In this document: positions 1 through 8,181 of the stretch, piece after piece
Layout of the letters: the number at the start of each line of letters is the position of its first letter
How positions within the stretch are numbered: the first letter of the stretch is position 1
Assembly (NCBI GenBank): GCA_017631885.1
Contig: JAGBSH010000013.1
Span: 1-61,764, forward strand
DNA from: Fibrobacteraceae bacterium
Lineage (GTDB): Bacteria > Fibrobacterota > Fibrobacteria > Fibrobacterales > Fibrobacteraceae
Length of the DNA: 61,764 nt
Direction: 5' to 3'
Notes under the pieces: model-generated
Seen by the model: the letters and a program-made list of their open reading frames with translations, nothing else
Told to the model about the DNA's origin: nothing
The model's database searches: none
Position numbers and translations under genes: made by a program

Positions 1-363
1 GAGCAGCTTCAGCTTTAGGAGCTTCAGCAACAGGAGCAGCTTCAGCCTTAGGGGCTTCAGCAACAGGAGCAGCTTCAGCTTTAGGAGCTTCAGCAACAGG
101 AGCAGCTTCAGCCTTAGGGGCTTCAGCAACAGGAGCAGCTTCAGCTTTAGGAGCTTCAGCAACAGGAGCAGCTTCGGCCTTAGGGGCTTCAGCAACAGGA
201 GCGGCTTCGGCCTTAGGGGCTTCAGCAACAGGAGCGGCTTCGGCTTTAGGAGTTTCAGCAACAGGAGCGGCTTCGGCCTTAGGGGCTTCAGCAACAGGAG
301 CGGCTTCAGCTTTAGGAGCTTCAGCAACAGGAGCGGCTTCAGCTTTAGGAGCTTCAGCAACAG
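1..363 (-). repeat. 33-bp in-frame tandem repeat, 11 units
   Basis: Eleven contiguous 33-bp units fill positions 1-363 and continue past the window edge. A degenerate twelfth unit begins at 364. Units differ only at synonymous or near-synonymous sites, and for the first six units two versions (CTTTAGGAGC and CCTTAGGGGC on the plus strand) alternate, which points to duplication of a 66-bp double unit. There are no spacers, so this is a coding minisatellite. Confidence 0.95.
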
Positions 364-460
364 GAGCAGGTTTGGCTACTTCTTGTGCTTTAGGAGTTTC
401 AGCAGGAGCAGCAAAAATTGCTGATGCTAAAACGAGAGATGTTAGAAAAATTTTTTTCAT
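1..460 (-). CDS. Exported Ala/Pro/Glu-rich repeat protein, N-terminal part (cut by window edge)
   Basis: The minus-strand frame opens at the ATG at 460-458, preceded by a GGAGA ribosome site, and runs off the left edge without a stop, so only about 153 codons are seen. The first 18 or so residues (MKKIFLTSLVLASAIFAAP) form a signal peptide. A short linker follows, then an 11-residue unit, AEAAPVAEAPK, is repeated at least 11 times with almost no change. The composition (Ala, Pro, Glu, Lys) is typical of extended periplasmic or cell-wall spacer segments such as those in TonB-like or OmpA-linked proteins. The functional domain, if any, lies outside the window, so no function can be given. Confidence 0.8.
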   Translation of the reverse strand, partial: MKKIFLTSLVLASAIFAAPAETPKAQEVAKPAPVAEAPKAEAAPVAEAPKAEAAPVAEAPKAEAAPVAETPKAEAAPVAEAPKAEAAPVAEAPKAEAAPVAEAPKAEAAPVAEAPKAEAAPVAEAPKAEAAPVAEAPKAEAAPVAEAPKAEAA

Positions 461-610
461 AAGATTCTCCGTAAATGAACTATTTGAAATGTAAAAAAAA
501 TATAAGTTCGTGGGAATTATCACACTTTTTTTTATTGTGAAAAGGATTTTTGGTGAAATTTTATTCAAAAAAAAACTAAACCTTATTACGAATAGGTTGT
601 AGTAGTTTTA

Positions 611-647
611 TAAACAAAAATCCCTAGAAGTGATTTGCTTCTAGGGA
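611..647 (-). terminator. Intrinsic terminator of ilvBN
   Basis: A perfect 10-bp stem (621-630 with 638-647, 7-nt loop) is followed on the minus strand by a T-rich tract (620-611). It lies 31 bp after the ilvN stop. Confidence 0.8.
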
Positions 648-678
648 AATTTGATAAAAGTTTTAAAGTAAAGAAAGC

Positions 679-1182
679 TTAGGTTTTATCTTTACCGCGC
701 AACATAATAACCTTACCTGTTCTAATATATTCAACAATTTCGAATTTAGAACAGAGGTTTTTCATAGCGTCAATTTTATCAGTGTTTCCTGTAATCTGGA
801 TAATCATAGAATTTTCAGTCATATCCACAGTACTTGCTTTGAAATGTTCGCAGAGTTGCAGAATTTCTGTACGTTCTTCAGAAGAACAGCTAAGCTTAAT
901 CAATGCGAGTTCTTTTTCAACAACATTCATGTTGGTGTGATCTTTAGCGTGAACCACATCAACAAGTTTTTCAAGTTGTTTAATGATTTGCATCAGAATT
1001 TCTGGATTGCCTCTAGCAACAATGTTCATGCGGCTGAACTCTGGATTAAGTGTCGGTGAAACAACAAGAGAATCAATGTTGTAACCGCGGCGAGAAAATA
1101 CAAGAGCTATACGAACAAGCACACCAGGACGGTTAGCTACCAAAAGACTTATAGAATGTGCAAAATCTTTATTCTGGTTCAT
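679..1182 (-). CDS. ilvN: Acetolactate synthase small (regulatory) subunit
   Basis: Regulatory subunit of acetohydroxyacid synthase, which makes acetolactate or acetohydroxybutyrate in branched-chain amino-acid synthesis; this subunit binds valine and stimulates the catalytic subunit. The 167-aa length is normal. The N-terminal ACT domain is clear (LLVANRPGVLVRIALVFSRR, then GYNIDSL, residues 13-39), followed by the second ACT-like half around residues 90-160. It starts 2 nt after the ilvB stop, so the two are translated as one operon. A terminator follows at 611-647. Confidence 0.95.
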   Translation of the reverse strand: MNQNKDFAHSISLLVANRPGVLVRIALVFSRRGYNIDSLVVSPTLNPEFSRMNIVARGNPEILMQIIKQLEKLVDVVHAKDHTNMNVVEKELALIKLSCSSEERTEILQLCEHFKASTVDMTENSMIIQITGNTDKIDAMKNLCSKFEIVEYIRTGKVIMLRGKDKT

Positions 1183-1184
1183 AA

Positions 1185-2903
1185 TTAGGTACTCCCTGTT
1201 GGCTTTTCAAGTTGAGTTTTTGGTGGCTCTGTAATCATAGAAGATATAGGAGCACCAGCTGGAATCATTGGGAAAACGTTGTCTTCTTTTTCGCATTCAC
1301 AATGGATAAGAACTGGCCCGTCATTGTATTCAAGAGCCTTGCGGATAATGCGTTCTGCATCAGCAGGGCGTTTAATACGTAACCCAAGAGCGCCATAAGC
1401 TTCGGCAAATTTCACAAAGTCTGGGTTACCGACCATATCTACGGCAGAATAGCGTTTGTCGTAGAAAAGGTCTTGCCATTGGCGCACCATTCCAAGATAT
1501 TTATTATCCATAACAAAAATCTTGATAGGGAGTTTATGAATGCAAGCAGTAGCCATTTCAGCCATGGTCATTTGGAAACCGCCATCACCAGCAAAGCAGC
1601 ATACCGGCCAACCTGTTTTGTTGCCAAAAGCTGCCCCGATAGCTCCAGGGAAGCCAAAGCCCATTGTGCCGGCACCACCAGAATTGTGTAATTGTCTTGG
1701 GTAATCTGTTTTAAAGAACTGAGCAACCCACATTTGGTGTTGGCCAACGTCAGATGTAACAACAGCTTTACCTTGAGTTGTTTCCCAGAGAGTATGAACA
1801 ATGTGCTGCATGCGTAACCCACCCTGTTTTGGGTAAGTTAATGGGTAGCGTTTTTTCCAGTTCATGCAGGTTTTTACCCATTCAGCCGTGTCTAATTTAG
1901 AAACGAGAGGTAAAAGTTGTTCTAAAACGAGTTTCGCATCGCCGCAGAGGAAAACATCTGGTTGGAGAACTTTATTTTCTTCGGCCGGGTCAATGTCAAC
2001 GTGGATTTTGACAGCGTCTTTACAGAATACTTCGAGCTTACCTGTAATGCGGTCATCCCAGCGAGAACCAATGCTCATGATTAAATCGCAGTCAAGAACG
2101 GCTTTGTTTGCATAAACGGTGCCGTGCATGCCAAGCATTCCAAGAGACAAATCATGGCTAGAAGGGAATGTACCAAGGCCAAGAAGTGTACTTGTTACAG
2201 GAGCGTTTAATTTTTCTGCAAATTCTTTTACTTGTCTGCAGGCATCAGAAATCATAGCGCCATGGCCAACAAGCAATAATGGACGTTTGGCTTTGTTAAT
2301 AAGAGCGGCGGCTTTTTCAATAGCTTCTGCAGGAGCAGCACCTGGAATTTTATAACCAGGAAGGTTCATTTCATCTGTAAATGGGGCAGTGCATACGCCA
2401 GCGGTAACGTCTTTTGGTAAGTCAATTAAAACAGGCCCTGGTCTTCCGGTACGTGCAATGTGGAAAGCTTCTTTCATAACACGTGGGAGTTCGTTTGGGT
2501 CTTTTACCAAATAAGAATGTTTAACTGCAGCAAAAGTCATGCCACTTGTATCGCATTCCTGGAAAGCGTCTTTACCGAGATTTGGGGTAGTGGTTTGTGC
2601 TGTAAGAACTACAAGAGGGATAGAATCCATCATAGCAGTATAAATACCAGTAAATGTATTTGTTGCACCAGGACCACTAGTAACAAGAGCAACACCAACT
2701 TTGCCGGTTTCTCTTGCATAGCCGTCTGCCATGTGGGTTGCCCCTTGTTCATGGCGTGAAAGTACCATTTTTATAGTAGAATCTAAAAGAGCATCAAACA
2801 TTGGAATGGCAGAACCGCCAGGGTAGCCAAAAATAATGTCAACACCTTCTCTTTTGAGGCATTCGATCACTACTTGAGCACCGCTTAAATTATTTTGTGA
2901 CAT
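1185..2903 (-). CDS. ilvB: Acetolactate synthase large (catalytic) subunit
   Basis: Thiamine-diphosphate enzyme condensing two pyruvates, or pyruvate with 2-ketobutyrate, in Ile/Val/Leu synthesis. At 572 aa it matches the family. The catalytic glutamate is in RHEQGA (E52), the FAD/central domain spans about residues 190-340, and the ThDP motif begins GDGGFQM (439-445) and closes at N467 in MDNKYLG. It is the first gene of ilvBN on the minus strand. Upstream lies a 700-bp gap shared with the divergent rpsO. No leader peptide rich in branched-chain residues and no T-box is evident, so its control is not visible here. Confidence 0.96.
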   Translation of the reverse strand: MSQNNLSGAQVVIECLKREGVDIIFGYPGGSAIPMFDALLDSTIKMVLSRHEQGATHMADGYARETGKVGVALVTSGPGATNTFTGIYTAMMDSIPLVVLTAQTTTPNLGKDAFQECDTSGMTFAAVKHSYLVKDPNELPRVMKEAFHIARTGRPGPVLIDLPKDVTAGVCTAPFTDEMNLPGYKIPGAAPAEAIEKAAALINKAKRPLLLVGHGAMISDACRQVKEFAEKLNAPVTSTLLGLGTFPSSHDLSLGMLGMHGTVYANKAVLDCDLIMSIGSRWDDRITGKLEVFCKDAVKIHVDIDPAEENKVLQPDVFLCGDAKLVLEQLLPLVSKLDTAEWVKTCMNWKKRYPLTYPKQGGLRMQHIVHTLWETTQGKAVVTSDVGQHQMWVAQFFKTDYPRQLHNSGGAGTMGFGFPGAIGAAFGNKTGWPVCCFAGDGGFQMTMAEMATACIHKLPIKIFVMDNKYLGMVRQWQDLFYDKRYSAVDMVGNPDFVKFAEAYGALGLRIKRPADAERIIRKALEYNDGPVLIHCECEKEDNVFPMIPAGAPISSMITEPPKTQLEKPTGST

Positions 2904-3609
2904 AAATAGTTCTCTTTGGTTAAAGGATTTATTTATTTTGCAGAAAAATATAGCATTGTAAAATAGTTTTTCAATGGCAAAATGTTAGTTAATAGTAAAA
3001 ATGCGTGGATTTTGAGTAAATTTTTATAAACAATCATTTATTTTGTTTTAAAAATCTTTTCTTTTTGGAAAAGTTAAGACTTTGTTTTGTGTATTTTTGT
3101 TATAAAATGAATGTTTTTATTTTGAAATAATGGAATTGAAAGTTTGTTTTGTGTTAAAAATTTGAATTTTTTTGTTGAGTTTGTTTTGTTGAATATAGTA
3201 GTTTTCTTAAAAATTAGGCTCTTTTTATTTTGTTTTTAGTTTGTTGTGGTTTGTTGTTGTAAAAATGTTGTTTAATTTGTGAGAAGTTTGGGATTGGTGA
3301 ATCTTTTTTTTAGAATTCTTTTTCTTGAAGTTAAAAGCAAAGTTGAAAATCTTGAAATTTTGGGGCGAAAAATAAAATTCATCTTTTCGAAAACAAAATA
3401 ATTCTTCATTAAAATCAAAAATGCCATAAAAGAGGCTCAAAAAAGTGTTTTTTTTAAAGACTACTCAATATTTTTACTACATTTGTTGCCAAGTAGTTGC
3501 ATTTTGTCTGATTTTTTGCTCTCTGGTCGCCAACAGAGTGTGCGGCAAAAAGGAAGATTTAAAAGTAATTGTTTCACAAATAAAACCAAAAAAGGAAATG
3601 GATAGTAAT
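2904..3609. other. Long non-coding, cytosine-poor divergent intergenic region
   Basis: About 700 bp between ilvB (minus) and rpsO (plus) with no convincing gene. Positions 2941-3300 have a strong strand bias on the plus strand: by direct count 13 C against 66 G in 360 bases, with runs of TTTG/TTGT motifs. The ORF here encodes only low-complexity Lys/Asn/Phe sequence. The promoters of both neighbours must lie in it. Confidence 0.7.
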
Positions 3610-3882
3610 ATGGCTACCATTACGAAAGAAAAATCTGCTGAACTCATCGCCAAATTTGGCGGAAACGAAAAAAATTCTGGCAACATTTGTGTGCAAGTTG
3701 CCATCTTGACAGAAAAAATCAAGAATTTGACTGAACACGCTAAGCAACATCGCAAAGATTTCCATTCACTTCGTGGTTTGACCGCTATGGTTGCAAAACG
3801 CAAAACTTTGCTCAAGTACTACGCTTCCCGTGATATCGAAGGCTATCGTGCTTTGATTAAGGAACTTGGCCTTCGCGGCTAA
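3610..3882 (+). CDS. rpsO: 30S ribosomal protein S15
   Basis: Primary rRNA-binding protein of the small-subunit platform. Starting at ATG 3610 gives MATITKEKSAELIAKFG and 90 aa, matching the normal S15 length of about 89. The open frame extends upstream to 3445 but that part has no S15 homology. An AAGGA ribosome site lies at 3592-3596, rather far (13 nt) from this ATG; an in-frame ATG at 3598 would be too close to it. The core motif HRKDFHSLRGL is intact. It is followed 16 bp later by pnp, the classic rpsO-pnp order. Confidence 0.95.
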   Translation: MATITKEKSAELIAKFGGNEKNSGNICVQVAILTEKIKNLTEHAKQHRKDFHSLRGLTAMVAKRKTLLKYYASRDIEGYRALIKELGLRG

Positions 3883-3898
3883 TCGGCTGAGGTAAGAT

Positions 3899-6130
3899 AT
3901 GTCCGGTTATAAAAAAATGCTAGACCCGAAGGAAGTGTCTGTTACACTTCCTGATGGCCGTACGATTCGTTTGGAAACGGGGCGTCTGGCAAAACAAGCT
4001 GCAGGTTCTGCTGTTGTTCAAATGAACGATGCTTTCTTGCTTGCAACCGTTTGCTTTGGTCCAGAAAAAGATGCAGACTTTTTCCCGTTAACTGTTGAAT
4101 ATCGTGAAAAGGCTTACGCTGCTGGTCGCTTGCCTGGTGGTTACAATAAGCGTGAATCTGGTCGTCCTAGCGATGAAGAAACTCTTTCTGCTCGCATTAT
4201 TGACCGTCCAATTCGCCCAATGTTCCCAGACAACTTCAATCGCGAAGTTCAAGTGATTGTTCAAGCTCTTTCTGCTGATAAAAAATTTGCACCAGACGTT
4301 TTAGGTGTAAGTGCGGCATCTTTAGCTATCGGACTTTCTGAACTTCCATTTGAAGAACAAGTAGCTGCAGTTCGAGTTGCTGTTCTTGATGGTCAGCCAG
4401 TTGTTTTACCTTCTTATGATCAAGTAGCAGTTGCTGATTTGGATTTAGTCGTTGCTGGTACAGAAAATTCTGTTTGCATGGTGGAAGGCGGTGCTTATGA
4501 AGTTTCCGAAGAAACTATGATTCAGGCTATTCTTGCTGGTCACGAAGTTATCAAGTTGCTTTGCCGTGCTCAACAAGAATTAGTTGATCGTTGCTCTAAG
4601 CCAAAAATGGTTTTGACTCCAAAGAATGCTGGCGAAGCTCATGAACAGCTCGAAGCTACAATTAAGGAAGTTATTTTCCAAGAACTTTCTGATACTTTGC
4701 ATACTCCAATGGTTAAGACAGAACATTATCCAGCAATGGCAGCTCTTGAAGAAAAAGCTCTTGCCGATGAACGTGTTCTTGCAATTATTGGTGAAGATGA
4801 AGCTCTCCTTTCTGATGCAAAGAAAATTTTCCATGATCTTGAACGCGATACCATGCGTAAAATGATTTTGGATGAAGGCGTTCGTATTGATGGTCGTAAG
4901 ACTACAGAAGTTCGCCCAATTGAAATTGAACTTGGTGTCTTGCCTCGTGCTCACGGCTCTGCTGTATTCCAGAGAGGCGAAACTCAAGGTCTTGTTGTTT
5001 GTACGCTTGGTACAAAAGCTGATGAACAACGTTTTGAAAACTTGCAAGGTGAAGGCTCTAAGAGTTACATGCTTCATTACAACTTCCCTCCATTCTCTGT
5101 AGGTGAATGTAAGAAGCTTGGAATTTCGCGCCGCGAAATTGGTCATGGTCATTTGGCAGAACGTTCACTCTGTGCCGTATTGCCTTTGCCAGAAGATTTC
5201 CCATACACCATTCGCATTGTTTCTGAAATTCTTGAATCCAATGGTTCTTCTTCTATGGCTTCTGTTTGCGGTGGCTGCCTTTCTTTGATGGACGCTGGTG
5301 TGCCTATTAAGGCTCCGGTGGCAGGTATTGCTATGGGCTTGATTTCAGAAAAAGGTTCTGTAGATGAAGGTGGAAAAATTGAAATTCTTTCCGACATTAC
5401 TGGGACTGAAGACCATCTTGGTGATATGGATTTCAAGGTAACAGGAACTGCAGAAGGCATTACTGCATTCCAGATGGATATCAAAATTAAAGGTATCACT
5501 CCGGAACTTATGCGTAAAGCTTTGGATCAGGCTCGTGAAGGTCGTTTGCACATTTTGAATAAAATGACAACTCTTGGCCTTGCTGAACCACGCCCACAAG
5601 TTTCTGAAAAAGCGCCAACTATGTTGAAAATGCGTATCCCAACCAACAAGATTCGTGATGTTATCGGATCTGGTGGTTCTGTTATCAAGGGTATGCAAGC
5701 TCAGACAGGTTGCTTAATCAATATTGATGACAATGGTAATATTGAAATTGCAGCTCCTACAGGTAAAGCAGGTGAAGTTTGCCGTCGTATGATTGAAGAA
5801 CTTACTGCTGAACCAGAACCAGGTCGTGTTTACAAAGGTAAAGTAAAAACTATCCAACCATTTGGTGCCTTTGTTGAAATTCTTCCTGGTCGTGATGGCT
5901 TGGTGCACATTTCTGAATTGGCTCATCATCGTGTAGAACGCGTTGAAGATGTTGTTCAGGTTGGTAGCGAAGTGACAGTTCTTTGCCTTGGAGTAGATCC
6001 AAAGGGTAAAGTAAAGCTTTCTATTAAAGCTTTGATTGAAAACAAAGAAGAGGCTCCTGCTCCTCAAGAAGAAGCAGCTGCTGAACCTGTTGCTGAAGCT
6101 CCTAGTGCTCCTGAATCTACAGAAGCTTAA
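3899..6130 (+). CDS. pnp: Polyribonucleotide nucleotidyltransferase (PNPase)
   Basis: Phosphorolytic 3'-5' exoribonuclease acting in mRNA turnover. The 743-aa protein has two RNase PH-like domains (about residues 10-240 and 310-540), then a KH domain with the GSGGSVIKG loop, and an S1 domain (GRVYKGKVKTIQPFGAFVEI). The last 30 residues are an Ala/Glu/Pro-rich tail ending PESTEA, a lineage-specific extension. A GAGG ribosome site precedes the ATG. Cotranscribed with rpsO, and closed by a strong terminator. Confidence 0.97.
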   Translation: MSGYKKMLDPKEVSVTLPDGRTIRLETGRLAKQAAGSAVVQMNDAFLLATVCFGPEKDADFFPLTVEYREKAYAAGRLPGGYNKRESGRPSDEETLSARIIDRPIRPMFPDNFNREVQVIVQALSADKKFAPDVLGVSAASLAIGLSELPFEEQVAAVRVAVLDGQPVVLPSYDQVAVADLDLVVAGTENSVCMVEGGAYEVSEETMIQAILAGHEVIKLLCRAQQELVDRCSKPKMVLTPKNAGEAHEQLEATIKEVIFQELSDTLHTPMVKTEHYPAMAALEEKALADERVLAIIGEDEALLSDAKKIFHDLERDTMRKMILDEGVRIDGRKTTEVRPIEIELGVLPRAHGSAVFQRGETQGLVVCTLGTKADEQRFENLQGEGSKSYMLHYNFPPFSVGECKKLGISRREIGHGHLAERSLCAVLPLPEDFPYTIRIVSEILESNGSSSMASVCGGCLSLMDAGVPIKAPVAGIAMGLISEKGSVDEGGKIEILSDITGTEDHLGDMDFKVTGTAEGITAFQMDIKIKGITPELMRKALDQAREGRLHILNKMTTLGLAEPRPQVSEKAPTMLKMRIPTNKIRDVIGSGGSVIKGMQAQTGCLINIDDNGNIEIAAPTGKAGEVCRRMIEELTAEPEPGRVYKGKVKTIQPFGAFVEILPGRDGLVHISELAHHRVERVEDVVQVGSEVTVLCLGVDPKGKVKLSIKALIENKEEAPAPQEEAAAEPVAEAPSAPESTEA

Positions 6131-6148
6131 TTTGAATAGCTTTTAGCA

Positions 6149-6185
6149 AAAATCGCACCGAGGAACTCGGTGCGATTTTCTTTTT
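6149..6185 (+). terminator. Intrinsic terminator of rpsO-pnp
   Basis: A perfect 14-bp stem (6149-6162 with 6166-6179) with a GAA loop runs into a T-rich tract at 6176-6185. Confidence 0.9.
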
Positions 6186-6357
6186 GTAGAAAATATTATT
6201 GAATAAAATATCATTCTTTTTTAGGATTGGAATTTTATAAAGCTGATACAGTTAATACAGTATAGAAAACAAATGCTTAAACTTTTATTGAATACTTCAG
6301 AAAAAGAGATTATTATTTAGAATGTTGTTTGGATAATACAACAAAAAGAGAGGCTTT

Positions 6358-7446
6358 ATGTGCTTGAAAAAAATTCTATCCCTTGCAATGTTAACGGTGG
6401 TTCCTTTGCTTGCTAAAGATTATTCTGGAGCTGAATTGTATACAAACGAAACTTACCAATATGGTAAATTCGAAGCTCGTATGTATATGGCAGCAGGTTC
6501 TGGTCTTGTAAGTTCTATGTTCCTTTACCATAACGATTCGTATATGGGTGATCCAGAACCTTGGGTAGAAGTAGATATTGAAGTTTTGGGTAAAAAGCCA
6601 GAAAGTTTCCAATCCAATATTATTACTGGTAACGCGGCTAAAAAAGTGACAAGTGAAAAGCACCATTCTGTTTCTCCGGCAGCAAATGCAGCTTACCACA
6701 CTTATGGTTTAGAATGGAGCCCAACTCATGTCTCTTGGTTTTTAGATGGAGTAGAAGTCCGCCGTACAGAAACTGGTGTAAGCGATTCTAAAAATCAAGT
6801 AGCTGCTCTTATTCGTGAACAAGGACTTCGTTTTAATTTGTGGTCTTCAGAAGTTGCAGCTTGGGTTGGTGAATGGGACGAAAGCATTTTGCCTGTTTAC
6901 CAGTACATTAACTGGGTAAAAGTTTATGATTATACACCGGGTGCTGGTGAAAATGGTTCTGACTGGACTTTAAAATGGGTTGATGATTTTGATACTTTCG
7001 ATGATTCTCGCTGGAGTTGTGGAAATTGGACATTTGACGAAAACCGTGTTGATATGCACCCAGATAACATTCAGGTAAGTAATGGCACTTTGATTTTGGC
7101 AATTACAAAATCAGGTCAAGAAGGTTTTTCCGGAACAGTTCCTGTAGATGACGCTGCTTCTCCAGAACAACCTCCTGTAGAAGATCCAAATGCAATTTCT
7201 GTTGTTAAACCAGCAACTCCGTTCCATTTAAATAGCCAAGAAAATGGAGTTCTTTTAAGTTCTAAACTTTCAGGCACTTTGTCTTACGAAATTTATTCTA
7301 TGGCTGGTGTTCGCTTGCTCAATGGAAGTATTTCTGGGAACGCTGGCTCTTATTACATTTCAACAGATGCTTTATCGACAGGCCGTTATTTGTTGAAAGT
7401 AAATCAAGGCTCTATGGGGTATTCATTCCATATTAATAAGAATTAA
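6358..7446 (+). CDS. Secreted GH16 beta-1,3-1,4-glucanase (lichenase), circularly permuted, with sorting-type C-terminus
   Basis: Hydrolyses mixed-linkage beta-glucan outside the cell. Residues 1-19 are a signal peptide ending LLA before KDYSGAELYT. The GH16 catalytic motif WVEVDIEVLG (residues 69-78) has nucleophile E71, D73 and acid/base E75. The strand that precedes this motif in ordinary GH16 enzymes lies after it here (WTLKWVDDFDTFDDSRW, about 202-218, to NGTLILAIT), the same circular permutation as the F. succinogenes lichenase. Instead of that enzyme's Ser-rich linker there is a PPVEDP linker and a roughly 75-residue C-terminal module (YEIYSMAGVRLLNG ... GRYLLKVNQG) like type IX secretion sorting domains. 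A GAGAGG ribosome site precedes the ATG. Confidence 0.93.
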   Translation: MCLKKILSLAMLTVVPLLAKDYSGAELYTNETYQYGKFEARMYMAAGSGLVSSMFLYHNDSYMGDPEPWVEVDIEVLGKKPESFQSNIITGNAAKKVTSEKHHSVSPAANAAYHTYGLEWSPTHVSWFLDGVEVRRTETGVSDSKNQVAALIREQGLRFNLWSSEVAAWVGEWDESILPVYQYINWVKVYDYTPGAGENGSDWTLKWVDDFDTFDDSRWSCGNWTFDENRVDMHPDNIQVSNGTLILAITKSGQEGFSGTVPVDDAASPEQPPVEDPNAISVVKPATPFHLNSQENGVLLSSKLSGTLSYEIYSMAGVRLLNGSISGNAGSYYISTDALSTGRYLLKVNQGSMGYSFHINKN

Positions 7447-7719
7447 ATTGTTGATTCTCTCCTGCGAAAACGATTTCCGAAGGGCTGCGCCCTTCGGAAA
7501 TTCATTTGTACAGTGAACGATACTGTCCAAGTTGTTTTCCGTGTAGTGATATTTCATTGAGGCATAATAACTAAAGTCGGAACCATAATTTTCAATGTAA
7601 GCACTATCTAGGTGATAGTTATTTGTAGAACTATAAAGTGTTGCTTGAATCATATCAAGGCAATTTATTGCATACACGTTTATTGCGGTAAGGGAGAAAA
7701 TAAAGAGAACTTTTTTCAT
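7423..7719 (-). CDS. Small exported protein of unknown function, possibly C-terminally damaged
   Basis: 98-aa frame starting with a plausible signal peptide (MKKVLFIFSLTAINVYA). The mature part is Tyr/Asn/Ser-rich (SAYIENYGSDFSYYASMKYHY) with no family I recognise. Its 3' end runs through a perfect GC-rich hairpin at 7474-7500 and overlaps the end of the GH16 gene by 24 bp, so the last 30 or so residues may be read-through of non-coding DNA. No Shine-Dalgarno sequence is visible. It may be a real small secreted protein or a decaying gene. Confidence 0.4.
   Translation of the reverse strand: MKKVLFIFSLTAINVYAINCLDMIQATLYSSTNNYHLDSAYIENYGSDFSYYASMKYHYTENNLDSIVHCTNEFPKGAALRKSFSQERINNLILINME
7474..7500. 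terminator. Perfect 12-bp hairpin after the glucanase gene
   Basis: TTTCCGAAGGGC (7474-7485) pairs perfectly with 7489-7500 around a TGC loop, 27 bp after the GH16 stop. Only a short T-rich stretch follows, so it may be a terminator or an isolated palindromic repeat. Confidence 0.5.
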
Positions 7720-7843
7720 ATTGAAAATTAAAAAAAAAACTAGCAGTTGAAGAAAAAACGCCCTCTTTTGAAAAGTTTTTTGTTTTTTTAGCTGAATTTT
7801 AGGTTATATTCAAAGGGTGAAATAGAGAGTTTAGTTCTTGCCC

Positions 7844-8075
7844 TCATCTTGGAAATCTAGACAATTTTCACTAACCGAAGGCAAGGCGAACGCTCACGTA
7901 GATACGTTTACCGGGCTGCCACGCGCAGCTCCTTTGGGCGTGTCTCGACAAGTTGTTGTCATTGCGAATCCCGAATAGAGGTGACGCAATCTCAATTCAG
8001 CAGCATTGTTGCTCGTTTTGGGGCGTGGGTCGTTTGCATTTATCGGTTAGTGGCAGTCTAGGGCCCCCAAGATGA
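7844..8075. repeat. Inverted-repeat-bounded element (MITE-like) or long leader hairpin
   Basis: The roughly 33-bp arm 7844-7877 (TCATCTTGG ... TCTAGAC ... CACTAACCG) recurs as an imperfect inverted copy at 8044-8075 (CGGTTAGTG ... GTCTAG ... CCAAGATGA). The 232-bp element lies between the small exported ORF and the FISUMP gene. Its interior contains a GTCATTGCG ... CGCAATCTC palindrome of the dispersed type also seen near 24.6 and 61.0 kb. No transposase is present and no target-site duplication was recognised. Confidence 0.5.
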
Positions 8076-8104
8076 TAAATGCATCGAACCCGCACCCCTT
8101 TTTT
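8020..8104 (+). terminator. Terminator-like hairpin in the FISUMP gene leader
   Basis: GGGGCGTGGGT (8020-8030) plus GCATTTATC (8036-8044) pair with GATAAATGC (8074-8082) and ACCCGCACCCC (8088-8098), with a small internal loop and some mismatches. Six T follow (8099-8104). It lies 78 nt before the FISUMP start. Its apical loop is the right arm of the 7844-8075 inverted repeat, so the two pairings could compete. Confidence 0.6.
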
Positions 8105-8181
8105 GGTGTTTTCATCTAACAAAAAGTGCGTGTTATGCAGGCAGGGGCAAACTCCAGAAGTTTAAACTGATGGAGAGCGTT

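Noticed and set aside
1-363. 33-bp direct repeats as a CRISPR array
   Set aside because: Units are contiguous without spacers and stay in frame within an exported protein.
2460-2903. Leader peptide or T-box controlling ilvBN
   Set aside because: No branched-chain-rich short ORF, terminator/antiterminator pair or T-box sequence was visible upstream of ilvB.
3225-3440. Minus-strand ORF of 71 aa upstream of rpsO
   Set aside because: Low-complexity Lys/Asn/Phe translation of a skewed AT-rich region, no ribosome site, no domain.
3445-3609. N-terminal extension of S15
   Set aside because: S15 homology begins at ATG 3610; the upstream part is unlike any S15 and is best read as leader.
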